Origin: Takakia lepidozioides
Lineage: Eukaryota > Streptophyta > Takakiopsida > Takakiales > Takakiaceae
DNA: 64,000 bases
Direction: 5' to 3'
Assembly (NCBI GenBank): GCA_030704615.1
Contig: CM060731.1
Location: 22,136,001 to 22,200,000 of the forward strand
Each line of letters starts with the position of its first letter. Position 1 is the stretch's first letter. This document shows, in pieces, positions 42,858-55,859 of this stretch. A program made the translations under genes and the position numbers. The notes below the pieces were generated by a model, which had not been told where the DNA came from, did not search any database, and saw only the letters and a program-made list of their open reading frames with translations.

Positions 42858-45800
42858 CTACCGGTGGCAAAGCCATAAATGCAAGATCATCATCGATTTG
42901 ATCTTTACCTCGGCGGCCGCAAGAGTGTCATAGGGTTTGCTGTCTCGCACGTCGATCACCCCAATGCCTGTGATTTTCTGTACCCCTATCGCTGTAGCCA
43001 CTAGACTCTGCAGATCCCACATCTTTCACAGATAATGCTTATTGCTAAACTTTATACCTTCAACTTATTGATGGAAGAAGCCACTGTCAGATTTGTACCA
43101 ACAGCATAAAAAAAATCCGTAAAGTGATTTGTATGGTTTTTTTCAGCAATTGAATGTTCAAAGGGCATGCCATATAGGTCCACACATCCTACTGACAGAC
43201 TTCAATCAGCTGCATAGAGAAAGAAAGGAAGTAACCCACACCAGATTGAAGTCAGTTGAGGCAAATGGCTCCAATTGTGGCACTATCTGCATCAGCTCCT
43301 CTCAGCCCCAACTCCATGTTAGATGCTATGTTGACGTGAGAAGAAAAATGGGTCCAATAGCCTCCTATTAAAACCATAGACTTTCCAGGACCAAAACATG
43401 ACACAAAAGGTTAGAAATACTACATCCAGGTCTCTTTGTGCTCACTCCCAGTTGAGTAAGGGTTACTTTATTTTTCATTTGGTAGAGCCACGGATGGAGA
43501 GCGATCAAAACAGTAACAAACAGAGATGAGGGGCCCTACATATGAAGAAAAGATGCCTTGTACTTGGACAGGTCAAAAGCATAAACAATGAAAACTAGAG
43601 TGTCAAGCATTGACAGTTTTGACTTTTAAGGTGTCACCTCCCATATGGAAGGCAGTAGTACATTGTGAAAGAAACAAAGCAAGCAAATTTTAATGTTATA
43701 AGAAGGGTGTACACACCATAGTCCATAGGCCATTCACAACTATGGCTCGTGGGACACCCTGGGCATCATCCTGTGACATGGAGATCTGGAGGGGTCCAAT
43801 CGGGCGCTCAGTCTGGTTGGTAACACTTAATCGAACCTGCCAACCACTCAAAAACATCAGTAACTTCTTATGACCATGCCTATATCCAATCATAGGTCAA
43901 GAAACTCAACGAGTGGTGGAGGATTCTCGAATTATTACCATAATATGTTTTTGGAAGAATAATCCATGAAAAGAAAGTTACATAACCCAGCCTTATAAAT
44001 GGATTAGCACCATAAGATGTTTCTATCTAGAGTCTCAGGGTTACTTTCAACTCCAACCATCTTCATTTTCACTCTACTACCATAATGCCAATAGAGCATG
44101 TAGGTTTTTGGAAAAATTACTCATGAAAGGAAAGTTACAAAACCCAGCCTTATAAATGTATTAGCCCAGTCATGAACCACAAGATGTTCCTATCTAGAGT
44201 CTCAGGGCTAGTTTCAACTCCAACCAATCTTTATTTTCACTCTAATCCAGCTGCAAGCTTTGAAGGTAGAAAGAGATTTTAACACAGGAAAATTCAACTT
44301 GCCTAAGGATCACACCAAGATAGCAGAACTCAATCAGCCTAGGTATCCAGCAGCTGATGTCCAGCAAGGGTTTATTTTGGTATTTCTTGAGAGCTATTAG
44401 CAGTTGGAGAGCACAGTTTGGTTTTGATTCCATGGTTTCCTGAGTGTTTGAGGAGCCAATATACCACCATTACCTCCCTCAACACATTACATGTGAAGCG
44501 CAAGGCAGCTGCAGGCTCGAGTCTTTCAACAGCTTGAAAAAAGATATGCACTGTGTCTCATTGTAAAAGCATCCTGACTGATTTATTTGGCCTGGGCAGA
44601 ATGTTGAGTCCTGCTACTGCCATCTAACATACATGAACAACTTAATCCCATTGCAACGGTAGATTGGCCCATAGAAGGGATTTAACTAGCACACAGGCTA
44701 CTAAACTAATTTGAATCAGATAACCAAAAAACCTGGTGTCAACTTTTGGATAGAACTTGCCAGGAAAGGTCGCTCAAGAAGTATACGAGAAGGCAATTCC
44801 ACAATTCGCAGATTCACATCCTTGCGTGATACGGGCTGCATGTCAAGTGTCACCCCCGAGCCATCACCATACCCCAATTTCATCATTCTGTCTATTTATG
44901 AGGATGGCAAATTCTCAACCATACGAAGAGGCTGCAACAGACTTCTTTCCATACTAGTGTTGATCAGTACACACCACATCCCCGCAATCCTGATTCCATT
45001 CCCCTGCCCTTACTGAGATTAGAATGGTACACCTAAACCTTTGAGAATCTTACAGTCACACTCAAAAAAGCTTTTAAACGATATCAAGAAAGTTGACTTG
45101 ATAAGTATCTGAAGCGTCTCCACTGGCAAGCATCCACAAATCTGCAAGCAGCGCAACCTAACTCACTGGCAGTTAAACGAGGGGACCTACTAGAGCTGTG
45201 ACACATAGAAAGAATATGCTAGACACAAGTGATTGCTAGGGCTCACATTGCCAAGTATCTGTTGAGTCTGCAGGCGGCCAGGTTCCCCAAGGGTGGTACG
45301 CCACATAATCTCTAGCTTGCCAAGAGCATTACTGCCCTCTGCCTTTGCTGCCAAGGGCGATCCTGTTGGCCGACTCAGTTGGTAGAGAAAGTGCCTGGTT
45401 CCCCCATTTGCTCGAACTACCTTGATCTGCTTTAATAGCCCACTGCAGCTGACCAATCAGAAGTCAGTCCCCCATCGATTTAACAAAACGGGCCTATACC
45501 CAATCAATTTTAGAGCTGTCCCTGTATCTCTGCATGTGGGTTTTCATAACCACTAGGGTAGCATGTGCCGTTGGCCCAAGTGTCCAATGTCATCTAAGTC
45601 CAAGTGCAATCCCCTATGTATCCAAGTGCATCTCCTATGTCGAGGTCCATGTGTGAAGAATGGATATCAATATACTAAAATGAAGTTGGATGTTTGTTTA
45701 GTTACATGAATTTATTGAGTAGTAATATATCCAATCATTTTCCAGGAAAACCCACTTTGCTATTTTTCACGAATTTCCGGCGACCAAAAGTACTTGAAAT

Positions 45801-48800
45801 TCCATATCCTCCCACACCGCAGGTCCAAAATTATGAGACCAAGTCGGTGTGCCCCTCCTCATGGAGGGCTTTCCAACGGTACCAAGCACCAGGGCTGGGG
45901 CCCCCGGTTTGGGAGATCTGAACGCTACAAACAAACAAACAAACTACCTTGCTTCATATATTGATGATCCTTCTTGGGGCTGAAATTTGTAATGCTTTTG
46001 TAAAGTACATTTTTAATGTAATCTGTTTTTTGAAACTGTACAGGCAGCATCTAAGAAGGAAGTTCAAAAGTCCTTCGGGATGAGTCCTGCAGCTGCAGGA
46101 ACGGTTTGTTGCTCCCTACTCTTTTCTTCTTGTCTCTTGTATGCAATGCCAACCAAAGGCAGGACAAGGATAGCCAGACAACATCAACGGTCAATTTTTA
46201 TGTGAGAAATGTCACCTCAAAGGCCCTTCAGCATCATTGTTGCTTTCACTCTCCACTTCCAGTGTAGATACCACCAATGGAGGTTGGGGGTCAAAGCGCA
46301 CGTGGTCCAGGAATAGAAGTGATTTCGTGCTGTTCTCTATGCATGCCTCAAGATAAATAGTTTCCTGTAGTAGACACGGGTGTTTGAGGTTATGCTCAAC
46401 TCTCAACCCCAAGCAAGGTGTATGTATGTATAGAATCTTACTCATATATTAGTATATAATGGAAAAGATATGCATGATATCATTTTCATCTTCCTTCCAG
46501 CATGCTGTTGGCAATGGGAGTATTATCAGGACGCAATGGCTGTCAATCTTAAGCCATCCAAGAGATTAATGAAGTATGCTAGAAAGTAGCTTAATATATG
46601 GCTAAATAGGTTGATATTTGTAGTACATCTCCTGCATAAAGTCCTCAGAAACAGGGTCATTTGCAAAAGAGATGAAAAGCTTTATGGCATAAGCAAGGAA
46701 TGTGGCATACCTTCACAGTGCGCACCTACATGAGGACAGAAGTATATGACAGTCAGTCCACACCACACAAATACACCAAATACAGAAACAGAACAGACAC
46801 CCCCTGATTTGTTTGCATTTTACTCTTGGGTTTCATGTCACAGCTACTGGGCCCCGACCTTAATTGGTGAGCGAGACAATCTTCGAATTATGGATGTGCC
46901 AGCAAGCAATGAACTTCAGGTCAAGTTAGTTGATAGTAAGCCAATAGCAATCACCTCATAGGTGTGCAGGATATATTCCACCTTTATAGCCCCATGCACT
47001 CAACATAGAAAAATGCTAGTTGCTTTGTTCCGGAACTGAACAAGACTTTTATTGAAGGCATAGCTGCCAGAACTCCAAATGGTTACAAAGAAACAGCGTC
47101 AAAACTGTCTGCGCTATCCTAAGAAAATCCCTACATCAGTTTCTTACACTATTGAAATTTAGGTGGGCCATACCTTGGTTCGGACTGAGAGAGGATTGGA
47201 GGCCATGAACTTGAAGTACTGTGGAAGGTATTTGCGCTCCCCATCTGAGTCAGTGTAGACAGCCATGCACACCAGCCTGCAAAAGCATGCAATCAGTTGC
47301 TCTCTCTGTCTCTTTGTGCTCTCCTCCTTTGAGTTCCGCACAAACTCCTTTGTGTTCTGCTCAAACTGAGCGCGGGGTCAATGGCCACAAGGCTACGGCA
47401 AACAACGTCTTATGAGTACATTCTTTGTGCTCTCCATTTCTCCCTCGTCTCCCAAAACCCCCCATTCCACACAAGCATTCCCGACTCTCAGCAGCTATGA
47501 GAAATGGACTCGGAGCACTACAAGATGCAAGGGAGGAAGAGCCCATCTTTGTGGTGAGTGCATAATCTGCTCCTGCATGTATGGCATATGGCATGTGCCT
47601 CCTGATTGCACCTACTGTCCACATGAAGCTGTTCACAAGGCAGTTTATGGCTGATTTTTGAACCAAAATAACTAAATTCTTTTCCAAAGGGATGCATTGA
47701 CAAAGCCCCAATTCCAAGAGTATTATTGGAGGCCCAACTTAACTCGCTCATAAAAACACTGGGCATACCAATTTTTCAACCATGACCAACAATGCAAATA
47801 GCTTGTCCAGGATGTTACGTGTGAGGTCCAAGTTCTTTGATGTCATGCTCAATTATGAAGTCGTGGCGCCCACCAGCACGGATATAATCCATGGGCACCT
47901 TTGTACTGTCAGCCAACGTCACTCTTTGCCGTTCCGTCTGCAGTTCTGCCTGCACAACATAGTATAGTTTGATCTAATGCTTTCCTTCACCCCAAGCTTT
48001 TCTCTTTTCAAGTCTTCTATTCAAAGTGAGCAAGGAATAGGGCCATTAAAAGCAACAAGAAGGAACAATTTTACTCCATCGATCTAATGAAAACCCTTCA
48101 TGAAACCCTGTCTTGCATTACATAAAATCAATATTTAGTCTAGGGACAGATCAGATCTGAGAGTTCCATCAAATTTGCTTACAGTGAGGATCACATAAAT
48201 CTGAAATGACCAAGCAAAGCTTCCTCCTAAACCAGGAGATTGACCATCTATATCACTTGATTGCAACAATATTGTTAGAGGTCCCTTTCTCTGAGTTATC
48301 TAAATCCCTCATCACGCTTGTACAGGGAAGGACAATCGTCCTGCTCTCTATGCACCTGACTCCAGATCGTCACCCAACACATGGTAAATGTGGGGCTGGT
48401 AGCTTACTGCAATTTAACCTGTTGATTGTACGAAGACATTATTGAAGACACATTTGAAGCTCAGCTCTACTGTGTACCATTACTAGAGTGAGACTTGTAA
48501 CTCATAATCTTGCTTCCTGCTTCACCTTTTTTGATTCCCTGTCCCTGTGTAGCTCAGGCTTGGCCAGGATAAGCTGCAGGTGCCCATGAACTGAATTACT
48601 GCATTGCACTCCTCAGCATTGATAAGACCAGTGCAGGAAGGAAATTGGGGGAGAGGGAGAGAGAGAGAGTGAGAGCTCTTCCTTTATTCCGACATCTCGG
48701 ACATCATGAGTTGTATGGTTGCCGACACTGATGTAGCTGCAAAAGGACTCACCCAAGTAGATTGACCTGCCAAAATAAAACCCTGCCGAAATTCAATGTT

Positions 48801-50113
48801 CAGTTCAACCATGAAAAGCACCTATTGCCCTATGCCCTAGGTGTCATGGCAAAAGAGCTCCTGTCAAGCATTTCAAAGGAGGGCGAGGAAGGTGGCACAC
48901 ACCAAGTCTCTGCAAGAGCTCAAGGGGAAAGCAAAGAAGATGGCTGCCAGTCTGCTGATCAAATGCGTGCAATGATCAATTCTATGACAACTGACTGACA
49001 TCAAAGACCAAAACCAAATAAACTGATGGTAAGACTGTACTATACTGTTGATTGGACATGGTACTAGATGTCTAAGTGCAGTGACACATGTAGGAGGGAG
49101 TTAAAATTAGGGACCTGATCTTAAGGGAAAGTTACACCTTTTTTGTACACTCTGGATAGCTAGCTTCTGCTGTGCAGAAGCCATTAATATTAGTGCACCC
49201 CACTGTAATGTAATTCTACAACGGTACTGAGACATGGTGGATACTTCATTGAGAAGTTATAACACAATCCTCCCTAACCCTTTTCTCACTGGAACTCAAG
49301 GCCTGCTTCCCTTTTCAACTACTAACCATCTTGCCCATGGCAAGGAGGGTGATAAAACTAAAGTACGCTCATCAGACTTATTTGTGTAGTACAAGTCATC
49401 ACACCAATGTTTAAAAAACACGTCAATGTTAAGGATCCTTCACAAAACACATGATGTGAATTGGTTCAGCTTCGTCAGGCAATTTGCTGCAGTGCCTACA
49501 ACGTTGTTATTTCTTCCACATCTCTCCTGACCAGCAATTGACTGACATTCAACTTAAATGTGTCATACGATCTAGCATTAGAAATATCATACTGCCAATA
49601 TTGTTCCAAATCTATCTCGGACAAAAGCCTGGGATTAAGAATCTGGAACTCAACCACAATAATGCCAGATAAAAATTAGCTCAAAAGAGGCCTTTGGTCT
49701 CTCCAATTTCTTTGGATTTCCACTCGTGCCAGGGATCCGAGGCAAGTAAATAGAAGCAATAATTTAGCTCTCTCAAACTAATTTCAAATGAAGACTTGAC
49801 CTGTCCAACTTCTTTGCTTGATACAACTAAGACGCAATTTCAACCCTCACCCAAAAGTCTGTGGGAGAACTAGAAGGCCAGAAACCCCGAGGGCATCAAT
49901 CGGCTTCTCCAGTTCGCTCCGTCTCCAGTACGGGCCCTCCTTCTCTCGGGCTTCGTTAACTGAGGTAATCTCTGCTTCATCAAACGAGTCCTCCCCCAGA
50001 CTGAGGTCCAGTGGATCAAACCGAAGTCCCAGGTCCACTTGCAACGAAGGCCGACACAGCCGCATTACCCTAAATGCCAGAGAGTGGCCTGACCCACCCG
50101 GCCCGGAACTCAT
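42858..50113 (-). CDS. TRAPPC13: TRAPPC13, trafficking protein particle complex subunit 13
   Basis: Eleven exons on the minus strand: 50113-49851, 48766-about 48680, 47949-47819, 47276-47174, 46725-46711, 46374-46216, 45448-45247, 44835-44757, 43836-43717, 43286-43242, 43007-42858. Protein text in order: SLAFRVMRLCRPSLQVD, GLLVLPQTFG, SIYLGESFCSYISVGN, AELQTERQRVTLADST, FIIEHDIKELGPHT, YTDSDGERKYLPQYFKFM, NPLSVRTK, VRTVK, ETIYLEACIENSTKSLLF, LGKLEIMWRTTLGEPG, PVSRKDVNLRIVELPSR, RLSVTNQTERPIGPLQ and IGVQKITGIGVIDVRDSKP. This matches plant TRAPPC13 along its whole length. TRAPP complexes tether vesicles and activate Rab GTPases at the Golgi/TGN. Exon 5 is a 15-nt micro-exon. The start is at MSSGPGGSGHSL. 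Borders of exons 2 and 8 are less certain. Confidence 0.88.
46711..46725 (-). other. 15-nt micro-exon of TRAPPC13
   Basis: ATGTAG|GTGCGCACTGTGAAG|GTATGC on the minus strand encodes VRTVK. It joins SVRTK and ETIYLEACIEN exactly as expected for the family. Confidence 0.8.
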
Positions 50114-50954
50114 GGCCGAAAGAGTTGGAAGGAAACACAATATCAGGCAGCAATGTTGCCCTTCGCCGTGTAAATTACCGTATCTATTATCTCCTGGCAG
50201 AAGAAATCAGGCTTGGTGATCAAGCCCTGAAGCTTAAACTTGACTGCCGTCCACGAACGCGTATGATTTGAATGCGACCGATCACACACGACATATGTTA
50301 GAGAACTCTCACAGGGAAACTTATTCAATACAGTGTTAGTGTTCTTGGAATGGATGCTCTCAGGAGGAGTAAGGACCCTACTATTGAGCAGGAGAGAAAC
50401 TGAACATCAAGTCACACTATGTTATTTTGGGAAGGCCCCTGTCTTTCTTCTACTACTTCCAGGATGGCTTCTCCAAGCTGATCCCAGCAGTCAATGCTCG
50501 TGACAAAACAAAACGCACTCCGATCTTATATCACGAAATCAAAAACTTCACAGACCAAAATCAGTGCGGAAGCTGGGCTCGAGAAACAGGCTCTAGGTGG
50601 GAAGTGCTCTCGCGGGTCGGGTGAAGCGGGACCGATGTTTCACTGGGGCGAAGGGAATACATTCGAATGTAGATTTGAATATTCTGTTGACGATGCCAAA
50701 GGGCGCGGGGAAGGGTTGCGAGGAAGGGGTGCGAGATTGTTGCAACCACTGACGACCACCGAAGAGATGGTCTGAGTTTGGAGATTATCAGCGAGAGAGG
50801 GGGAGTTGAATGGAGGCCGAGGTCGACATTCAGCAGTTCTGCATTTCCATTTCTGTTGAGTAAGAGGCAAGACAATACCTGCGGGCAAGAAAGGCCGAGG
50901 AATGATGGTGTACAAGAGATACTAGAAAGCATATGGCAAACAAGTTCACACGCC

Positions 50955-50961
50955 TTTATAA
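50955..50961 (+). promoter_or_regulatory. Candidate TATA box of the TOM5-like gene
   Basis: CCTTTATAAGCG, about 60 bp before the ATG at 51015. Confidence 0.4.
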
Positions 50962-51014
50962 GCGACTAGCTTTGCTCTGTGGGGACCACTAAGGAGAGGA
51001 TTGAAGTCGCCAAT

Positions 51015-51170
51015 ATGGCGGCACCTGATGAAGGGTTCATGGCTAGACATGTTAGAGAGATGGTAGATGAAATTCGCGAGCGGTTGAAGGAAGGGAGGTT
51101 GATGTTTGCAGCGGCAATCTTCGCAACTTCAGTCGTCCTCATTCGTAACTTCGGTCATAGAGTGGCATGA
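51015..51170 (+). CDS. TOM5-like small mitochondrial outer-membrane protein
   Basis: A 51-aa frame beginning MAAPDEGFMARHVREMV. A charged amphipathic helix (residues 5-28) is followed by one membrane segment (LMFAAAIFATSVVLI) and the ending RNFGHRVA. Plant TOM5 has the same plan: a short cytosolic helix, a single C-terminal anchor, and VLxRN(Y/F)G at the end. TOM5 is a small subunit of the TOM import channel in the mitochondrial outer membrane. It is divergent to TRAPPC13, 0.9 kb away. The upstream ATG at 50979 would add 12 residues; I prefer 51015 because GCCAATATGG is a good context and the extra residues are not typical. Similarity is short, so the assignment is moderate. Confidence 0.55.
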   Translation: MAAPDEGFMARHVREMVDEIRERLKEGRLMFAAAIFATSVVLIRNFGHRVA

Positions 51171-52739
51171 AGGAGGGTACCGACAGCCTGGTGGGGAATT
51201 GTCTTTCCATGACTGAGAAGCATCTTTTTCTGAACCCACCTACCAGACCTAATTTCAACCAATTTTAAATTTTCACATCGACCATCATATGCCCAGTTGG
51301 TATGTGATTCGCAGCAACCCCTAATTTTGGCAGCTGGGTCAATCCAACAAGCCCAAATTGCTTCCGCTACAGCCAGCATGATTTTGCCCTTCCAGATGAT
51401 AGCAAGGCTTTCTTTTTGGGGATGGTATACTTCTGTCTAGGATGTCTTCCCTCGATTGCAAATCCTCTTGGATTTGGTTGAAGATACACGTGAACTTACC
51501 TTGAGGGTCTATCTCATGGACAAGCAATGGTTCCTGCTTCGAGAAGCAACCATGTCATTTGATCATGGTTGATTGATCCAATTTGTGTATGATCTCCTAT
51601 GAACAGAGGATTGAAAAGATAAGCACAGAAACCTGACAGAGGAGTTTGGATTCCCGATTGTCTGATGGGAGACGGCTTGAGGCTTCCAGACGGCCTGAGG
51701 TTTACAGGTTTTCGACAGAAGCCTAAAAAACCCGCTTTTAACACCAAGCTATGGCTATGGAGGTTACTCAACTCTAGCCTCTGGGTGTGGAGGGGTCTAA
51801 AATTTGTGGCTGCTGGAGCAACTTAAGAATGTATCTGAGATGTAGAAAAAGAGATAGGCCGCCTCGTCGGAATAGGCATGGCAAAGACATTGACTCCATC
51901 ACATGTTAGAGGCAAGTCACTCGGGCTTTTTTCAACTGTCGATCGCATACATCGAAGTTACTTTTAGTACTTATGGTTGGGAGGTTGTTCGTCAGCTTTC
52001 ATGGCTGATGAGTTCAGGCACTGATCAATAGCTCCCCACATGAAATGCTTTGGAGTCAAAGCTTTGAAGGAGCTTTGTCTATCACTCAACCTAGAACACG
52101 AGATCCCAAGTATGGAGACCATTCCACACTGAAAACTCCATGACAGCCACCCCATGAATGAAATGAGGAGCTTGAAGGACATGGCTAGAGAGGTAGCCAT
52201 GAGACTATTTTAATTTCGTGCATATTACTCACATGGGTTTCTCATTGCTTGGGTCATTATTTTTAAATTGTCCAAAGAGCCGGCAAAGATGGGATGTGTG
52301 GCCGCCATTTGTCCCCAGCTTTTAGATCACCTCCCGAGTTCGTTGATTCTTGTAATAATGTAAGCATTTATAAGTGCTTTCACAGTGACCGCAAAACGAT
52401 ATATGAAACTAATCACTCCACCCTCCCTGAGAAAGAGAAAGAACTCTGGACTATTCCCATAGCGAGGGACATTGACACAAACCTTCAGTGAGTTACAAAA
52501 ACTCTTTGATTTGTCAAAGATTGTGAGAGTCATAGCTGGAATTTCAGTCGAAAATTTATCCCACTTATTTCTTGGTGTCGTGATTTTAATTTGTGAGGCA
52601 TATGTGATGTCAATTAGGATCATGTATGTGGTAGAACTGTAAGAGACAACTATGCCCATCTTTGGGTAATGCTATATTGTAAAATTGAGGGTTCTTCATT
52701 ATCCGTGAGGGAAAGACACGTTCGTCCTTAAACAAATAA
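51171..52739. other. Intergenic, no gene recognised
   Basis: Open frames on both strands are short and without domains. Confidence 0.45.
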
Positions 52740-52890
52740 ATAAATATTAAATATGGTGTCTCTTCACCACAAGGGCTATTGCCTTCCAAGCTGAAAGGTG
52801 GATACCTTCATGACACACCAGACCGTGGTTTGAACCCACAACCACATCCAACGTGGTATGTGCCCATTACCACTGGGCTACATTAGTCTT
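52740..52890 (-). mobile_element. tRNA-derived SINE, second family
   Basis: On the minus strand TGTAGCCCAGTGGTAATGGG (A-box-like) is followed by GTGGGTTCAAACCAC (B box). It is not a complete tRNA cloverleaf. Differs from the 36.3-kb SINE. Confidence 0.65.
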
Positions 52891-52918
52891 TACATCATAG
52901 GACTTAGTACAGTAATCA

Positions 52919-55154
52919 TGTTAGAAATCAACTCCTTACCAAATTACTGTTAGTCAGAATTATTGTGATGACAAGTCAAACTACAATAATAGTAGTACTA
53001 ACAACTTACAGTTAACAAGATAGTAGCCTCAGCTAGCTAAAGTTAGCTTCAATTATTAGCGACTAAGGTCTATGTACCAAAATAGCAGTTGGAGATAATT
53101 CAGGTGTTATGCTATAGTTATCTAAGCTATTCCTACATGAGGAATTTATGACAAGGTTTGAGCTAGATGGGAGGGGTAATTTCTAGGGTTCGGACTATAG
53201 TGCGTCGCATGCAGATTCTTGGGACGCCACCCAAAGATTTAAAATAGAACAAAAAACTTTTCACCAGATCTTGAGTATAAATAGGGAGAGTTCGGAGGGT
53301 GGACACACAACTTGTTGTGGTCATATGGTTGGGTGGAGAGTTCTCAGTAATCAATTCATCTTTTATCTCTATTCTCTGCCGAATTCCAACATGGTATCAG
53401 AGCGAGGTTTTGTCTAGGTGATAAAGGGAGATGAGTATTTGATGTACAACCTATAGGCTTAAGTGCTTGGTGTTAGATCTGAAAGTTTGAGGGTGTTTTG
53501 TACTTGGCAAAACATCAAACTATGATCATGTCATCTTGTGCTGATCATACCCAAGTAGAGAAATTAGATGGTCACAATTTTCATACATAGAAAAGATGAA
53601 GTTCATTCTTCATGAGAAAGATCTGTGGGAGATCACCTCAGGAGAAGCGGTTGCACCAGTTCAAGCGCCGCCTGAAGATAGAGAAATCATAGATTTTTGG
53701 TTGATAATGCTTCCCTTTGGAACGTCATATGTTGAGATGCTCGTGAATCAATGATTCACCACACATCCCTACAACTCAGAGAGATTGACAAAGCTACAAC
53801 CAAAAAGTTCAGTTCTGTCAGCCATAATTGTCGCTGGAACTTCACTCTGTAACTTCTCCTTCTTCTCATCGTCTAGCTTTTTCTTGAGCATTCACATACA
53901 TAATGACCTCTTATGGCACAAAAGAAACAGACTATGTGTTTCTTCTTCTTGAACTTAACTTCCTTCCTCCATGATCTTACGTAACGTCTCTTGGTTAAGA
54001 TAGAGACGATTGACGATATGCTTTCTTTCAAAACTGACACATAGATTGGTCCATGCTTCTCTAGCAGTTTTAGCATGTGCAACATGATGAAGTATTGAAT
54101 CAGTCACATTCAACAACATAGTTCATCAAGCTAACTTATCTTTCTTCTCAAAAAAGTCGTTGCTCAGGAGTGATCCCTGCGGCTATGATCTCTCCATCTT
54201 CAGGCTACGCTTGAACTGGTGCAACCGCTTCTCCCAATGTAATCTCCCACAGATCTTTCTCATGAAGAATGGACTCCATCTTAATTTTCCATAAATGAAA
54301 ATTGTGACCATCTAACTTCTCCACTTGAGTATGATCAGTAGAAGATGTCATGATGATAGTTTGATGTTTTGCCAAGTACAAAACATCCTCAAACTTTCAG
54401 ATCTAACACCAAGCACTCAAGCCTATAGGTTGTAAATCAAATACTCATCTTCCTTTATCTCTTAGACAAAAACCTCGCTCTGATACCATGGTCATATATG
54501 ATGACAACCAAAGGTGTATTGCCCTCTCGAAGAATCTGACTTTACATGCTCGTACAAAACATATTGAGATTCATCATCATTTGGTACGAGAGAAGACTGA
54601 AGCAGGAGTTGTCAAACTGATATATTGCAACACCAACAACAATGCAGATATACTGACAAAAAAGACTTAATGATGAAAAACATGAACGCTTTTGAGGCTT
54701 GATGGGAGTAAGTTAAGTCTTTCACTTGGTAACTCGTTGAGTGGGGGTCTTGGAAATCAACTCCTTACCAAGTTATTGTTACTCAGAGTTACTGTGATGA
54801 CAAGTCAGACTATAATAATAGTAGTGCTGATAAGTCATAGTTAACAAGAGATTAGCCTCAGTTAGCTAAAGTTAGCTTCAGTTATTATTGACTCAAGTCA
54901 GTATACGAAAATAGCAGGTGTTATGCTATAGTTATCTGAGCTATTCCTAAAAAAGACTTTGAGTATAAATATGGAGAGCTCGGAGGGTAGACGCAGCTTG
55001 TTGTGGTTATCTGAGCTATTCCTGGAAAAAACGTTGAGTATAAATAGGGAGACTCAACAGGAGAGCTGAGAGGGTAGACGCAGTCCTATGGTTGGGTGGA
55101 GAGTTCTCAATAATCAATTCATCTTTTATCTCTATTCTCTATCGAATTCCAACA
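52919..55154 (+). mobile_element. Copia-type LTR retrotransposon, deleted and internally inverted
   Basis: 5' LTR 52919-53391 and 3' LTR 54748-55154, both ending GAATTCCAACA and flanked by the 5-bp TSD AATCA (52914-52918, 55155-55159). A primer-binding site TGGTATCAGAGC follows the 5' LTR at 53392, and a G-rich tract (GTGGGGGTC) precedes the 3' LTR. On the plus strand only the end of pol remains (54488-54670: YDDNQRCIALSKN, HARTKHIEIHHHLVREK, NADILTKKT; Copia RNase H). Between them, gag sequence lies on the minus strand (54085-53873) with a zinc knuckle CFFCAIRGHYVCEC. The first 0.3 kb of the internal region (53392-about 53690) recurs inverted at about 54185-54490. Most of pol is missing. Confidence 0.88.
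53392..54490. repeat. Inverted duplication within the Copia element
   Basis: Sequence after the 5' LTR (53392-about 53690) and its reverse complement (about 54185-54490) flank the inverted gag piece. This shows a rearrangement or nested opposite insertion. Confidence 0.8.
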
Positions 55155-55159
55155 AATCA

Positions 55160-55789
55160 AACCCTACACAAGATTTTTTTTTTATTAACCTTGGGTGACC
55201 ATTCTATGATTGTGGGCTAAGAAATTGTAACCAACATTAACTTTCTATGGTTACCTCCATTCCAAGGCAAGGCAGTAAGGCTGGAACCAAAACTGTGGAG
55301 CTGTGCAATGAAACATAGCAATATATTTATTTAAAAAATGACGTCGAATTGTAGTTATATTGAATCTATTCCCCTCCTCTAAAACAAAATAAAATAAAAA
55401 TGAAATAAAAACAAGCGGCTCCGCCACAAAAGGCTCTTTCCTTCGGTGATTTTGGGGTTGTTGTTTTATTATTTTTCCAGGGCTTCCTAAATCATGCCCA
55501 TCAACCCTCCATAGACTAGGCTGAATGGATAAGCCATTCTCCCCCTAGGCAAGATGTCTCCACAATGCGGGTCCCATCAACCCTCCATACCCTAGGGCTT
55601 AATGGATAAGCCTAGTTCTCCGTTCTCCGCCTAGCTCCGCCTAGGCAAGAAGTCTCACAATGCCTCTATCCCTTGCGGGACAGAGCTTCTTGTTGAAAAA
55701 TTATCAATGATGGGGAGTGAGCGGTAATCCAAGGAGATGGGTTTAGGGCTAGAGTATTCCTCAAAATCAAACAATCTCCAAGCTCTTGG
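55160..55789. other. No gene seen
   Basis: Contains a short local duplication (CATCAACCCTCCATA...CCTAGG words near 55500 and 55570). No domain recognised. Confidence 0.45.
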
Positions 55790-55859
55790 ATGAGAGTGCC
55801 TTCAAACTACTGCAGTCAACTACAGTCGAAAGTATTGCACTTCGTGTTGCAGACAATAG

